From Oryzibacter oryziterrae (GTDB lineage: Bacteria > Pseudomonadota > Alphaproteobacteria > Rhizobiales > Pleomorphomonadaceae): a DNA stretch of 64,000 nucleotides. Under the pieces are notes generated by a model that made no database searches, was not told where the DNA came from, and was given only the letters and a program-made list of their open reading frames with translations. The position numbers and the translations under genes are program-made. Shown here in pieces: positions 37,822 through 47,965 of this stretch; the stretch's first letter is position 1, and each line of letters opens with the position of its first letter. Where the stretch lies: NCBI RefSeq assembly GCF_021864535.1, contig NZ_JAKJIC010000001.1, positions 1 through 64,000 on the forward strand. Direction: 5' to 3'.

Positions 37822-38994
37822 TCAGCCGACCTTGGTCCAGACACCGTCGGCTGCCGACGATCGCACGGCGGCATCGAGGAACTGCATGCCCTTGAGCCCG
37901 TCCTCCACCGTCGGGAAGGTCACCTCCGCATCAAGCGGCGTGCCGTCCTTGGCGGCGCGGATCGCGCGGGCGGCCTCCTGGTAGATGGTGGCGAAGCCTT
38001 CGAGATAACCTTCCGGATGGCCGAAGGGCACGCGGCTGACGCGCGTGGCGGCCGGACCGGCGCCGGCGCCGGCGCGGGTGATCAGGCGCTTCTCGCCGCC
38101 GAGCGGGCTGTACCACAGATAGTTGGGGTCTTCCTGCCGCCATTCGAGCGCGCCCTTGTCGCCGTAGACGCGCAGGCTGAGATTGTTCTCGTTGCCCACG
38201 GCCACCTGGCTTGCCCAGAGCATGCCCTTGGCGCCACCCTGGTAGCGCAGGAGGATGGCCACATTGTCGTCGAGGACGCGACCTTCGACGAAGCTCGTCA
38301 GGTCGGCGGAGACGCTGTCGAGTTCCAGCCCGGTCACGAAGGCGGCCAGATTGAAGGCGTGGGTGCCGATGTCGCCGATGGCGCCGCCTGAGCCCGAGCG
38401 GTTGGGATCGACGCGCCATTCGGCCTGCTTTGACCCGGTGTCCTCCACCTTGGTGGCCAGCCATCCCTGCGCATATTCGGCCTGTACCACACGGATGGTG
38501 CCGATGGCTCCGGCGGCGACCATTTCGCGCGCCTGCCGCACCATGGGATAGCCGGTGTAATTGTGGGTCAGCACGAAGACCTTGCCGGTGGCCCTGGCGA
38601 GCTCGGCCAGCGCCACGGCGTCTTCCACCTTGTGCGTCAGCGGCTTGTCGCAGATCACCGCAATGCCGCATTCCAGGAAGGCCTTGGCCACCGGGTAGTG
38701 CAGATGGTTGGGCGTGACGATGGCGACAGCGTCGATGCCGTCCTTGCGGGTGGACTCGGCCTTGGCCATGCCCTCGAAGGAGGTATAGGCCCGGTCGGGC
38801 GCAATGCCGAGGTCGAGCGCCGACAGGCGGGCGCGTTCCGGATCGGACGACAGGGCGCCCGCCGCCAGGACCCAGTCGCCGTCGAGGCGGGCGGCAATGC
38901 GGTGCACGGCGCCGATGAAGGCCCCCTGGCCGCCTCCCACCATGCCAAGGCGGAGCGGGCGGGCGGCGCTGTCCTTCGAAGCTTCGATCGTCAT
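37822..38994 (-). CDS. Gfo/Idh/MocA-family oxidoreductase
   Basis: A 390-residue NAD(P)-dependent sugar or cyclitol dehydrogenase. The dinucleotide motif GMVGGGQGAFIGAVHR lies near residue 18, the catalytic lysine in CDKPLTHKVEDA at about 116, and GGAIGDIGTHAFNLA near 210 carries the conserved D/H pair. It is the second gene of a pair with a sugar isomerase (18 bases apart), a common combination in inositol, keto-inositol and rare-sugar catabolism. The substrate cannot be named. Confidence 0.88.
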   Translation of the reverse strand: MTIEASKDSAARPLRLGMVGGGQGAFIGAVHRIAARLDGDWVLAAGALSSDPERARLSALDLGIAPDRAYTSFEGMAKAESTRKDGIDAVAIVTPNHLHYPVAKAFLECGIAVICDKPLTHKVEDAVALAELARATGKVFVLTHNYTGYPMVRQAREMVAAGAIGTIRVVQAEYAQGWLATKVEDTGSKQAEWRVDPNRSGSGGAIGDIGTHAFNLAAFVTGLELDSVSADLTSFVEGRVLDDNVAILLRYQGGAKGMLWASQVAVGNENNLSLRVYGDKGALEWRQEDPNYLWYSPLGGEKRLITRAGAGAGPAATRVSRVPFGHPEGYLEGFATIYQEAARAIRAAKDGTPLDAEVTFPTVEDGLKGMQFLDAAVRSSAADGVWTKVG

Positions 38995-39012
38995 GGCGTC
39001 AAGTCCCTGATC

Positions 39013-40071
39013 TCAATTGGTGATGCCGAGCATGCGGCGGTTGGCGGCCTCGTCGGTGCCGCCGGATGCGAAGTCGTCGAAGGCCTTTTCGGTGACGCGG
39101 ATGATGTGGCTGTCGATGAACTGAGCCCCTTCGCGCGCGCCGTCTTCAGGATGCTTGAGGCAGCATTCCCATTCCAGCACGGCCCAGCCCTCGAAGTCAT
39201 ATTGCGTCAGTTTGGAGAAGATGGCGGAGAAATCCACCTGTCCGTCGCCCAGCGACCGGAAGCGGCCGGCGCGGTTCACCCAGGACTGGTAGCCGCCATA
39301 GACGCCCTGCCGTCCCGTCGGGTTGAACTCGGCATCCTTGACGTGGAACATCTTGATCCGCTCGTGGTAGATGTCGATATTGTCAAGATAATCAAGGCAT
39401 TGCAGCACATAGTGCGAGGGATCGTAGAGCATGTTGGCGCGCGGATGCTGCTTCACCGCGTCCAGGAACATCTCAAAGCTCACGCCGTCGTGCAGGTCCT
39501 CGCCGGGATGGATCTCATAGCAGAGGTCGACGCCGTTTTCCTCATAGGCATTGAGGATGGGCGTCCAGCGCTTGGCCAGCTCGGCGAAGGCCGTCTCGAT
39601 CAGGCCGGCCGGGCGCTGCGGCCAGGGATAGACATAGGGCCAGGCGAGCGCCCCGGAGAAGGTGGCGGCGGCCTTGAGGCCGAGGTTGCGCGAGGCGCGG
39701 GCCGCGCGGATCACCTGATCGGTCGCCCAGGCCTGCCGCGCTACCGGATTGCCGTGCACCTGCGGCGGCGCAAAGCCGTCAAAGGCGGCATCATAGGCGG
39801 GGTGGACGGCCACCAGCTGTCCCTGCAGATGGGTCGACAGCTCGGTGATCACGATGCCATGGCGGGCGGCGATGCCGGTGATCTCGTCGCAATAGGTGCG
39901 CGATTCGGAGGCCTTGACGAGGTCGATGAAGCGGCTGTCCCAGGAGGGGATCTGCACACCCTTGAAGCCGAGCGAGGCCGCCCAGGCGCAGATGTGGTCC
40001 AATGAGTCGAAGGGTGGCGCGTCGCCGGCAAACTGGGCGAGAAAAATGGCAGGGCCCTTGATGGTCCGCAT
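39013..40071 (-). CDS. sugar phosphate isomerase/epimerase (TIM barrel)
   Basis: A 352-residue member of the AP-endonuclease-2/xylose-isomerase-like family. Metal-ligand segments visible are CYEIHPGEDLHDG, LYDPSHYVLQ, MFHVKDAEF and VLEWECC. GGGAGGA precedes the ATG. It is the promoter-proximal gene of the pair with the Gfo/Idh oxidoreductase, and the two probably degrade an uncommon sugar or cyclitol; iol genes 35 kb away hint at inositol relatives but prove nothing. Confidence 0.87.
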   Translation of the reverse strand: MRTIKGPAIFLAQFAGDAPPFDSLDHICAWAASLGFKGVQIPSWDSRFIDLVKASESRTYCDEITGIAARHGIVITELSTHLQGQLVAVHPAYDAAFDGFAPPQVHGNPVARQAWATDQVIRAARASRNLGLKAAATFSGALAWPYVYPWPQRPAGLIETAFAELAKRWTPILNAYEENGVDLCYEIHPGEDLHDGVSFEMFLDAVKQHPRANMLYDPSHYVLQCLDYLDNIDIYHERIKMFHVKDAEFNPTGRQGVYGGYQSWVNRAGRFRSLGDGQVDFSAIFSKLTQYDFEGWAVLEWECCLKHPEDGAREGAQFIDSHIIRVTEKAFDDFASGGTDEAANRRMLGITN

Positions 40072-40221
40072 GGTGCTGATCCTCCCTTTGATCCGGCTGT
40101 GGCAAACCTCCCTGCCGCCCGGCAGCGCGAGCTAATCAGAAAATCGGTTCAAGAGGAAGGGTCCGCAGAGCTAAAGCCGCGCGGTTGGGAAGGATAAATG
40201 GTACAGTAAACTCTGAAAATA

Positions 40222-40584
40222 TCACTTTTTGCTCCAGACATTGTGAACCTTATGCAACTCTGATACCCAGAAGGTTACGCGATCTTTAGTATTATTTCCA
40301 AGATTGTTCGCGAGCTCGTAGAATCCGGCTCCTGGTTCCATATCACCTTCTTTGTGAACAACGATAACACTCAGCATTCCTCTGCCGCTATTGTGTTCTT
40401 CCGTGGAAATTTCCCCAAGTAATTTTGCTAGATGGTGTGAATTTGGCGCGACTTTTATGGATTTTATTTGTGACGCTAAATCGGAATACGTAATCATTCC
40501 GAGTGTCTCTGCCTTTCTAATCATAGCGTCTCTCGCTTGGGTCTTAGCTTCGTCCCATTCTTTCTGTGTGAAATTGCCCGCCAT
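40222..40584 (-). CDS. AT-rich orphan gene, small cytoplasmic protein
   Basis: A 120-residue protein without signal or membrane segment. GGAG nine bases before ATG 40584 sets the start (an ATG 15 bases upstream is possible). The segment MITYSDLASQIKSI, the block GRGMLSVIVVHKEGDMEPG and then AGFYELAN suggest a compact alpha/beta fold; I have a weak impression of an alkyltransferase-like layout, not strong enough to name. Codon use is much richer in A/T than the neighbours, and the gene sits alone between unrelated units, so recent transfer is likely. Confidence 0.7.
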   Translation of the reverse strand: MAGNFTQKEWDEAKTQARDAMIRKAETLGMITYSDLASQIKSIKVAPNSHHLAKLLGEISTEEHNSGRGMLSVIVVHKEGDMEPGAGFYELANNLGNNTKDRVTFWVSELHKVHNVWSKK

Positions 40585-40714
40585 GATTTTATACTCCATC
40601 CAAAATTAGTAAGTTACTGTGGTTCCTGGCAATTGTATCTTCAAGGGTGAAAATGGCAAGCCAATGCAATGCGGGGGTGTGGGGCTCTGTCCACATCGGT
40701 CCATAGAAAGAAAA

Positions 40715-40742
40715 ACCCGGCCGCGGGGTTGCGCGGCCGGGT
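40715..40742 (-). terminator. rho-independent terminator of the hydrolase gene
   Basis: ACCCGGCCGCG pairs perfectly with CGCGGCCGGGT around GGGTTG. On the minus strand TTTTTCTTTC follows, so it ends the gene at 40778-41431. Confidence 0.9.
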
Positions 40743-40777
40743 CGAAGTTCATCTCAGGCGTGCCGGATCAAGTCCGC

Positions 40778-41431
40778 TCATTCCTCGCGCGGCTGGGCGA
40801 GGCGCATGTCGAGATATTCGGCGCAGGTGTCGATCAGCGGATCGACCTTCTGGTCGAAGAAGTGGTTGGCGCCTTCGATCAGCTTGTGATCGATGACGAT
40901 GCCCTTCTGCGCCTTGAGCTTGTCGACGAGGCCCTGCACGTCCTTCTGCGGCACGACCTTGTCCACGTCGCCGTTGACGATCAGGCCGGAGGAAGGGCAG
41001 GGGGCCAGGAAGGAGAAGTCATAGAGATTGGCCGGCGGAGCGATCGAGATGAAGCCCTCGATCTCAGGGCGGCGCATCAGCAGCTGCATGCCGATCCAGG
41101 CGCCGAAGGAGAAGCCGGCCACCCAGCAGAACCTGGCTTCGGGGTGGATGGTCTGCACCCAGTCCAGCGCCGAGGCGGCATCCGACAGCTCGCCGGCACC
41201 ATGGTCGAACTGACCCTGGCTGCGGCCGACGCCACGGAAATTGAACCGCAGCACGGCAAAGCCACGCTCCTTGAACATGTAGAACAGGCGGTAGACCACC
41301 TGATTGTTCATGGTGCCGCCGAAGGACGGATGCGGATGCAGGATCATGGCGATCGGCGCATTGCGGGTTTTGGCCGGCTGATACCGTCCCTCGATACGCC
41401 CTGCGGGGCCGTTGAAGATCACTTCAGGCAT
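40778..41431 (-). CDS. alpha/beta hydrolase
   Basis: A 217-residue single-domain hydrolase of the dienelactone-hydrolase-like/CocE-NonD-related group. The N-terminal motif LHPHPSFGGTMNNQ is typical of this family. The nucleophile elbow is GFSFGA (catalytic serine), the acid lies in NGDVDKVVP and the histidine in IEGANHFF, so unlike the hydrolase-like domain at 25.1 kb the triad is complete. ATG 41431 follows GAGG. The substrate is unknown. Confidence 0.87.
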   Translation of the reverse strand: MPEVIFNGPAGRIEGRYQPAKTRNAPIAMILHPHPSFGGTMNNQVVYRLFYMFKERGFAVLRFNFRGVGRSQGQFDHGAGELSDAASALDWVQTIHPEARFCWVAGFSFGAWIGMQLLMRRPEIEGFISIAPPANLYDFSFLAPCPSSGLIVNGDVDKVVPQKDVQGLVDKLKAQKGIVIDHKLIEGANHFFDQKVDPLIDTCAEYLDMRLAQPREE

Positions 41432-41538
41432 CGGTTCCTCGAATGGCATCGGCCGGGTCAAGCAGGGCCTTGGGCTTCAACACAAAAGTTGAGGCAAAAG
41501 ATCATCTATCTTGACCTACGGGCGAATACGTCCTAAGT

Positions 41539-41555
41539 TTAGAAATGTTCAAAAC
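41539..41555. promoter_or_regulatory. Irr iron control element (ICE box) before the suf operon
   Basis: TTTAGAAATGTTCAAAA matches the published rhizobial ICE consensus TTTAGAA-NNN-TTCTAAA in 15 of 17 places, counting the three free positions. It lies 206 bases before the first suf gene. Irr acting here under iron limitation would be consistent with Rhizobiales suf control; occupancy is not shown. Confidence 0.6.
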
Positions 41556-41760
41556 TGCAGAGGCTGTATATGCCTCGCTTGTCTGAACGTCTGCACTGGA
41601 CCGTCTAGCTGCGTTCCGTCAAGAAAAATCGAACACCCGCATGTGTCATCGTTCGAATTGGTTGACTTGAAGGCCCTCGTTTGCGGGAATTCGGCCAATA
41701 GGCTAAGGAACTGACACTGCAGGTCCAGGTTGGATCAGGGACAGAGAGCTGGACGCTCAC

Positions 41761-42939
41761 ATGACAAACACCGCGCGCATCTATTTTGATTGGAACGCTG
41801 GAGCCCCCGTGAGGGGTTCTGCGCTCGCGCGCTTTGTCGAAGTCGCGGGCCGGCCGGGCAATGCTTCCTCCGTGCACAGCGAAGGGCGCCAGGCCAAGGC
41901 CGTTCTCGAACAGGCACGGCGCTCCGTTGCGCGCCTGGTGACGGGCGACGCCAAGGGCGTCACCTTCTGCTCGGGCGGCACCGAAGCTGCCAACACCGTT
42001 CTGACGCCCGACTGGACGCTGTTCGGCAAGCCGTATCGTCTCGATCGTCTCGTCGTCTCCGCCGTCGAACACCCGGCGGTGGCGCGCGGCGGGCGCTTTG
42101 CCGCCGACCGGATCGACGTGCTGCCGGTGAACGCCGACGGGATCGTCGACTGTGCCTGGCTGGAGGCCCATCTTGCCGCGCTGGCTGCGCGGGGCGAGCG
42201 GGCGCTTGTGTCTGTGATGCTGGCCAACAACGAGACCGGTGTCATCGAACCGCTGGCCGATGTGGTGCGCATCGCACGCGCCCATGGCGCCGTGGTGCAC
42301 ACCGATGCGGTGCAGGCCGCCGGCAAGATTGCCATCGACATCAACGCGCTGGGCGTCGACGTGCTGACGCTGTCGGCACACAAGATCGGCGGCGTGCAGG
42401 GGGCGGGCGCCATCGTGCGCGGCCAGAACGGCTTTGCCTTCGCGCCGCTGCTCACTGGCGGCGGTCAGGAGCTTTGGGGCCGTGCCGGCACCGAGAATGT
42501 TGCCGCGATTGCCGCCTTCGGCGTTGCCGCCGATGAGGCGCTGACCGAGCTTGGCGACGAGGCCGAAGTCGCGCGCAAGCGGGACTCGATTGCCGTCCTG
42601 CTGCGTGCGCTGCTGCCCTCGGTGCAGATCTTCGGAGAAGCCGCACCGCGGCTTGGCAATACGCTCGCCTTCGCCGTCCCCGGCACCGCGGCCGAGACGC
42701 TGGTGATCGCCTTCGATCTCAACGGCGTGGCGCTGTCGTCCGGCTCGGCCTGTTCGTCGGGCAAGGTCACGGCCAGCCCGGTGTTGAAGGCCATGGGCGT
42801 GGCGCCGGAGCTGCTGAAAGCCGGATTGAGGATTTCGATCGGTTCTGCGACCACGGAAGATGAAATCCAGCGCTTCAATGTGATCTGCCGCAAGGTATTC
42901 GGCGCTATCATGAAAGAACATGGGTCCTGTGCAGCCTAA
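41761..42939 (+). CDS. class V cysteine desulfurase, NifS/IscS type
   Basis: A 392-residue PLP enzyme that takes sulfur from cysteine as a persulfide. The PLP lysine lies in LSAHKIGGVQGAG, and the active cysteine in SSGSACSSGK, as in NifS/IscS (type I), distinct from the type II SufS further down. It opens the suf operon, as sufS2 does in Agrobacterium. The spacing to sufB is 78 bases. An ICE box lies upstream. Confidence 0.92.
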   Translation: MTNTARIYFDWNAGAPVRGSALARFVEVAGRPGNASSVHSEGRQAKAVLEQARRSVARLVTGDAKGVTFCSGGTEAANTVLTPDWTLFGKPYRLDRLVVSAVEHPAVARGGRFAADRIDVLPVNADGIVDCAWLEAHLAALAARGERALVSVMLANNETGVIEPLADVVRIARAHGAVVHTDAVQAAGKIAIDINALGVDVLTLSAHKIGGVQGAGAIVRGQNGFAFAPLLTGGGQELWGRAGTENVAAIAAFGVAADEALTELGDEAEVARKRDSIAVLLRALLPSVQIFGEAAPRLGNTLAFAVPGTAAETLVIAFDLNGVALSSGSACSSGKVTASPVLKAMGVAPELLKAGLRISIGSATTEDEIQRFNVICRKVFGAIMKEHGSCAA

Positions 42940-43017
42940 GCACCTGCACACGGGCGAAAAAGAGACTAGATTGGATGTGTTCCCACGGTCCTTGAAACCG
43001 CGCGGAAGGAGTTGAAA

Positions 43018-44496
<1,479 letters not shown>

Positions 44497-44500
44497 AGCC

Positions 44501-44875
44501 ATGTCTTCTGCCGCTGCTTCCCGCTCTGTTGCCGCCAATGTCGGTATCTTCGCGAATGAACAGGACGCGCTCGATGCCGTGGTTAGTCGGCTTGTGAACG
44601 CGCTCGATCCCGAATCCGTCTGGCTGTTCGGCAGTCGTGCCCGCGGTACGGGCCGCCCTGACAGCGACTTCGACATTCTGGTTGTCGGCAAGGAACACTC
44701 CGACTTCGACGGTGACGACTACGATCGGGTCTATGCTCCGCTGAAGGGATTGGCCGTCGGTGTCGATGTGGTTCCGTGCGACTACGAGACCTTTCGCGCC
44801 TCGCTCGGGCTCCAGACCAGTCTGGTGCGCCGGATCGTTGACGAAGGGCGTCTGATCTACGGAGCAGGCACATGA
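44501..44875 (+). CDS. MNT-type nucleotidyltransferase (MNT-HEPN pair)
   Basis: A 124-residue minimal nucleotidyltransferase. The signature GSRARG (44-49) is followed by DSDFD (54-58) with the metal aspartates D56 and D58, and a third acidic residue D89 in VGVDVV. MNT proteins in such pairs can add AMP to their HEPN partner and act as antitoxin. The start is four bases after sufB and the end overlaps the HEPN gene by four bases (ATGA). Its position inside the suf operon is unusual. Confidence 0.88.
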   Translation: MSSAAASRSVAANVGIFANEQDALDAVVSRLVNALDPESVWLFGSRARGTGRPDSDFDILVVGKEHSDFDGDDYDRVYAPLKGLAVGVDVVPCDYETFRASLGLQTSLVRRIVDEGRLIYGAGT

Positions 44876-45285
44876 CCCCGGAGGAACTGCGCCGAATCCG
44901 TGTCGGAGCCTTTCATCGTCTTGCGGCGGAAGAGCTGGATGCCGCAAGGCTGTTGGCAACGTCTCATCCGGCGCAAGCTGCTTACTTCCTTCAGCAGTCG
45001 GTAGAAAAGCTGGCGCGAGGGGTTCTGGAAATGCTCGACGTTCCAGTTGGCCCTACCCACAACATACACCAACTTGCGCTATTGATGGCGGGACAAGATG
45101 CTTGGCGAGACCGATTTGCGGCGCTCGACGAGTTGTCGGTTGCAGCTACACGCTACCGGTATCCGGGACCGAAAGGAACCCTTGGCGCCATGCCTCTGGA
45201 TCGCCTCGTGCGATTACTCGATGGGGTGGGGCGTCTGAACGAAGAGTTTGGCGCGATCCTTCTCGCCTTTGCCAACAATGACTGA
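44872..45285 (+). CDS. HEPN-domain protein (MNT-HEPN pair)
   Basis: A 137-residue all-helical HEPN protein. AYFLQQSVEKLARGVLEML (38-56), PTHNIHQL (61-68) and the C-terminal ATRYRYPG (92-99) are typical of the group paired with MNT proteins. The RX4-6H RNase motif is not in its usual C-terminal position; the only R-x4-H is R10-H15, so RNase-toxin activity is uncertain. Base composition is somewhat lower in GC than the flanking suf genes. Fifteen bases separate it from the cupin gene. Confidence 0.85.
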   Translation: MTPEELRRIRVGAFHRLAAEELDAARLLATSHPAQAAYFLQQSVEKLARGVLEMLDVPVGPTHNIHQLALLMAGQDAWRDRFAALDELSVAATRYRYPGPKGTLGAMPLDRLVRLLDGVGRLNEEFGAILLAFANND

Positions 45286-45300
45286 CAGGGCAGACGAGAC

Positions 45301-45828
45301 ATGACGACTGAAACTCAACTAGGCAAAAGTCAAGCCAGCGCCACCCCCAAGCCCGTCGTCAACATCGACGAGGTCGAGCTCGTGGCGAGCTCCGTGGGCG
45401 ACATCTTCGAGGAGCGCTATGCGCCGCTCAGCGATGTCGTTGGCGGTCGCATGCTCGGCTACAACCTGACCATCGTGCCGCCGGGCAAGCGCTCGTGCCC
45501 CTTCCACAGCCATCGGGCCAATGAAGAGATGTTCTTCATCGTGGCCGGCGAGGGTACCTATCGCTTCGGCGAAGAGAGCTATCCGGTGAAGGCGGGCGAT
45601 GTCTGCGCCGCCCCGGCCGGCGGGCCGGAAACGGCCCATCACCTCATCAACACCGGCACGCGGGATCTCAAGTATCTCGGCGTGTCGACCGTGATCTACC
45701 CGGACATTTGCGAATATCCGGATTCGGGCAAGTTCCTCGCGACCACTGGACCCGGCGCTCAGGGACACCGTTTCCGCTTCATCGGACGCAAGACCACGAG
45801 CCTCGATTATTACGACGGCGAGATCTGA
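45301..45828 (+). CDS. cupin-domain protein inside the suf operon
   Basis: A 175-residue protein with one conserved-barrel cupin (about 55-135). Metal-ligand candidates are H69 and H71 in FHSHRANEE, E75 or E76, and H113 or H114 in ETAHHLIN, so the barrel probably binds a metal. The N-terminal 25 residues are polar and disordered. It lies 15 bases after the HEPN gene and 15 before sufC, so it should be co-transcribed. The function is unknown; a link to iron or sulfur chemistry is suggested only by place. Confidence 0.85.
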   Translation: MTTETQLGKSQASATPKPVVNIDEVELVASSVGDIFEERYAPLSDVVGGRMLGYNLTIVPPGKRSCPFHSHRANEEMFFIVAGEGTYRFGEESYPVKAGDVCAAPAGGPETAHHLINTGTRDLKYLGVSTVIYPDICEYPDSGKFLATTGPGAQGHRFRFIGRKTTSLDYYDGEI

Positions 45829-45843
45829 CAGGAATTTACGAAC

Positions 45844-46590
45844 ATGCTCGAAATCCGCGACCTGCACGCCAAGATCGGCGACCGCGAAATCCTCAAGGGC
45901 CTGAGCCTCACCGTCAAGCCGGGCGAGGTGCACGCCATCATGGGCCCGAACGGTGCCGGCAAGTCCACGCTGTCCTACATCCTCGCCGGCAAGGAGGATT
46001 ACGACATCACCTCCGGCGACATCCTCCTGAACGGCAAGTCCATCCTCGAACTCTCGCCCAACGAGCGTTCGGTGGCCGGCCTGTTCCTGGCCTTCCAGTA
46101 TCCGATCGAAATCCCCGGCGTCGCCACCATGACCTTCCTGAAGGCGGCGCTCAATGCCCACCGCAAGGCCAAGGGCGAGGGCGAACTGTCGACGCCGGAC
46201 TTCATGAAGGTGGTCAAGGAAACCGCCGCCAAGCTCAACATCACCTCGGACATGCTGAAGCGTCCCGTCAACGTCGGCTTCTCCGGCGGCGAGAAGAAGC
46301 GCGCAGAAGTGATGCAGATGGCGCTCCTGCAGCCGCGCATCTGCATTCTCGACGAGACCGACTCCGGCCTCGACATCGACGCGCTCAAGGTGGTGTCGGA
46401 AGGCGTCAACGCCCTGCGCTCGCCGGAGCGGTCCTTCGTGGTGATCACCCACTATCAGCGCCTGCTCGACCATATCGTGCCCGACATCGTGCACGTGCTC
46501 TCGGCCGGGCGCATCGTCAAGACCGGCGGCCCTGAGCTGGCGCTGGAGCTTGAGCAGAATGGCTACGCCGCCTATGTCGACGCGGCCTGA
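45844..46590 (+). CDS. sufC: Fe-S assembly ATPase SufC
   Basis: The ABC-type ATPase that powers the SufBCD scaffold, 248 residues. Walker A is GPNGAGKST, the signature is GFSGGEKKRAEVMQM, and Walker B is ICILDETDSGLDIDAL, which is the SufC form. It is separated from sufB by the MNT, HEPN and cupin genes, about 1.35 kb, but is followed closely by sufD. Confidence 0.96.
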   Translation: MLEIRDLHAKIGDREILKGLSLTVKPGEVHAIMGPNGAGKSTLSYILAGKEDYDITSGDILLNGKSILELSPNERSVAGLFLAFQYPIEIPGVATMTFLKAALNAHRKAKGEGELSTPDFMKVVKETAAKLNITSDMLKRPVNVGFSGGEKKRAEVMQMALLQPRICILDETDSGLDIDALKVVSEGVNALRSPERSFVVITHYQRLLDHIVPDIVHVLSAGRIVKTGGPELALELEQNGYAAYVDAA

Positions 46591-46600
46591 GGGGGACGGA

Positions 46601-47923
46601 ATGGCACATCCCATGCGTACCCCCGCCGAGGAGACGCTGATCGCCCGCTTTGCTGCCGAAAAGGCCGCCTTGCCGGGCACGGCGACCCTCATCACGCCCT
46701 TGCGCGAGACGGCCTTCCGCGCCTTCGAGGAAGTTGGCCTGCCGCATCGCCGCGTCGAGGATTGGCGCTATACCGATCTGCGCGCCAACCTCAAGTCCAT
46801 CGCTCCGGCAGCCGGCCCGGCCAATCTTGACGCCATCCGCACCGCCAAGCCGGCCGTGGAAGGCGACGGCGCCCGTCGCCTGGTGGTCGCCAACGGCACC
46901 TTCCTTGCCGACCTGAGCGACCTTGCCGACCTCGAAGCCGGTCTGTCGATCCGCAGCCTTGCCGAGGATCTCGCCAACGGCACCACGTCGGTGGCCCATG
47001 CCATCGGCATCGACCCGCTGCCGGCCGGCAACACGGCCGTCGAACTCAACACCGCCTTCATGACCGACGGCGTCGTCATCGAGGTGGCCGAGGGTGTCGT
47101 GATCGAGCGGCCGCTGGAGATCGTGCATCTGGTCGCCAGCGCCACGCCGGTGTCGACCGCGGTTCGCAATTTCGTCTTCGTCGGAGCCGGTGCGCGGGCG
47201 ACGGTGATCGAGACCGTTGAGTCGCTGGACGCGGTCGCGCACCAGTCCAACATCGTGACGACGCTCAGCGTGGGTGACGATGCCGCACTCGATCACATCC
47301 GCTTGCAGCTGGAGCCGGATACGGCCGTCAGCTTTGCCACCGTCACCGCGCGCATCGGTGCTCGGGCGACGCTGAACACCTTCAACGCCGCGCTCGGTGC
47401 CGGCCTTGCCCGCGCCCAGGTCTTCGCCACTTTCACCGGGCGCGAGGCCAAGGGTGGCTTCCGCGGCGTGACGCTGCTGTCCGGTCGTCGCCATGCCGAT
47501 ACCACGCTGGTGGTTAATCACGACGCCGAGGCCTGCGAGAGCCGCGAGCTCTACAAGGCCGTGGTCGACGACAGCGCCAAGTCGGTGTTCCAGGGGCGGA
47601 TCGAGGTGCCCTCGCACGCGCAGAAGACCGACGCCCGCATGATGACCGCGTCGCTGCTGCTCTCCGAGGACGCCGAGGCTGCCGCCAAGCCCGAGCTGGA
47701 GATCTTCGCCGACGACGTCCAGTGCGGTCACGGCGCCACCTGCGGCGAGATCGACGATGACCTCATGTTCTACCTGCTTTCGCGCGGCATTCCCGAAGCG
47801 GAAGCGGAGTCCATGCTGATCCTCGCCTTCCTCGGCGAAGCCATCGACGAGATCGACAATGAAGCCGTGCATGACGCGTTGATTCATCGCGTCGAGGATT
47901 GGCTGAAGGCGCGGCAGGGGTAG
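46601..47923 (+). CDS. sufD: Fe-S assembly scaffold subunit SufD
   Basis: The partner of SufB in the scaffold, 440 residues. Recognisable blocks are VEDWRYTDLR near the N-terminus and a C-terminal beta-helix with FQGRIEVPSHAQKTDA and GHGATCGEIDDDLMFYLLSRG. ATG 46601, ten bases after sufC and behind GGGGGACGGA, is the start; upstream codons overlap sufC. A 248-bp gap with a repeat element separates it from sufS. Confidence 0.95.
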   Translation: MAHPMRTPAEETLIARFAAEKAALPGTATLITPLRETAFRAFEEVGLPHRRVEDWRYTDLRANLKSIAPAAGPANLDAIRTAKPAVEGDGARRLVVANGTFLADLSDLADLEAGLSIRSLAEDLANGTTSVAHAIGIDPLPAGNTAVELNTAFMTDGVVIEVAEGVVIERPLEIVHLVASATPVSTAVRNFVFVGAGARATVIETVESLDAVAHQSNIVTTLSVGDDAALDHIRLQLEPDTAVSFATVTARIGARATLNTFNAALGAGLARAQVFATFTGREAKGGFRGVTLLSGRRHADTTLVVNHDAEACESRELYKAVVDDSAKSVFQGRIEVPSHAQKTDARMMTASLLLSEDAEAAAKPELEIFADDVQCGHGATCGEIDDDLMFYLLSRGIPEAEAESMLILAFLGEAIDEIDNEAVHDALIHRVEDWLKARQG

Positions 47924-47965
47924 GGCGTCCGCGCGTTGTTGGTGTCATTGGAGCAGCAGGGGGGC

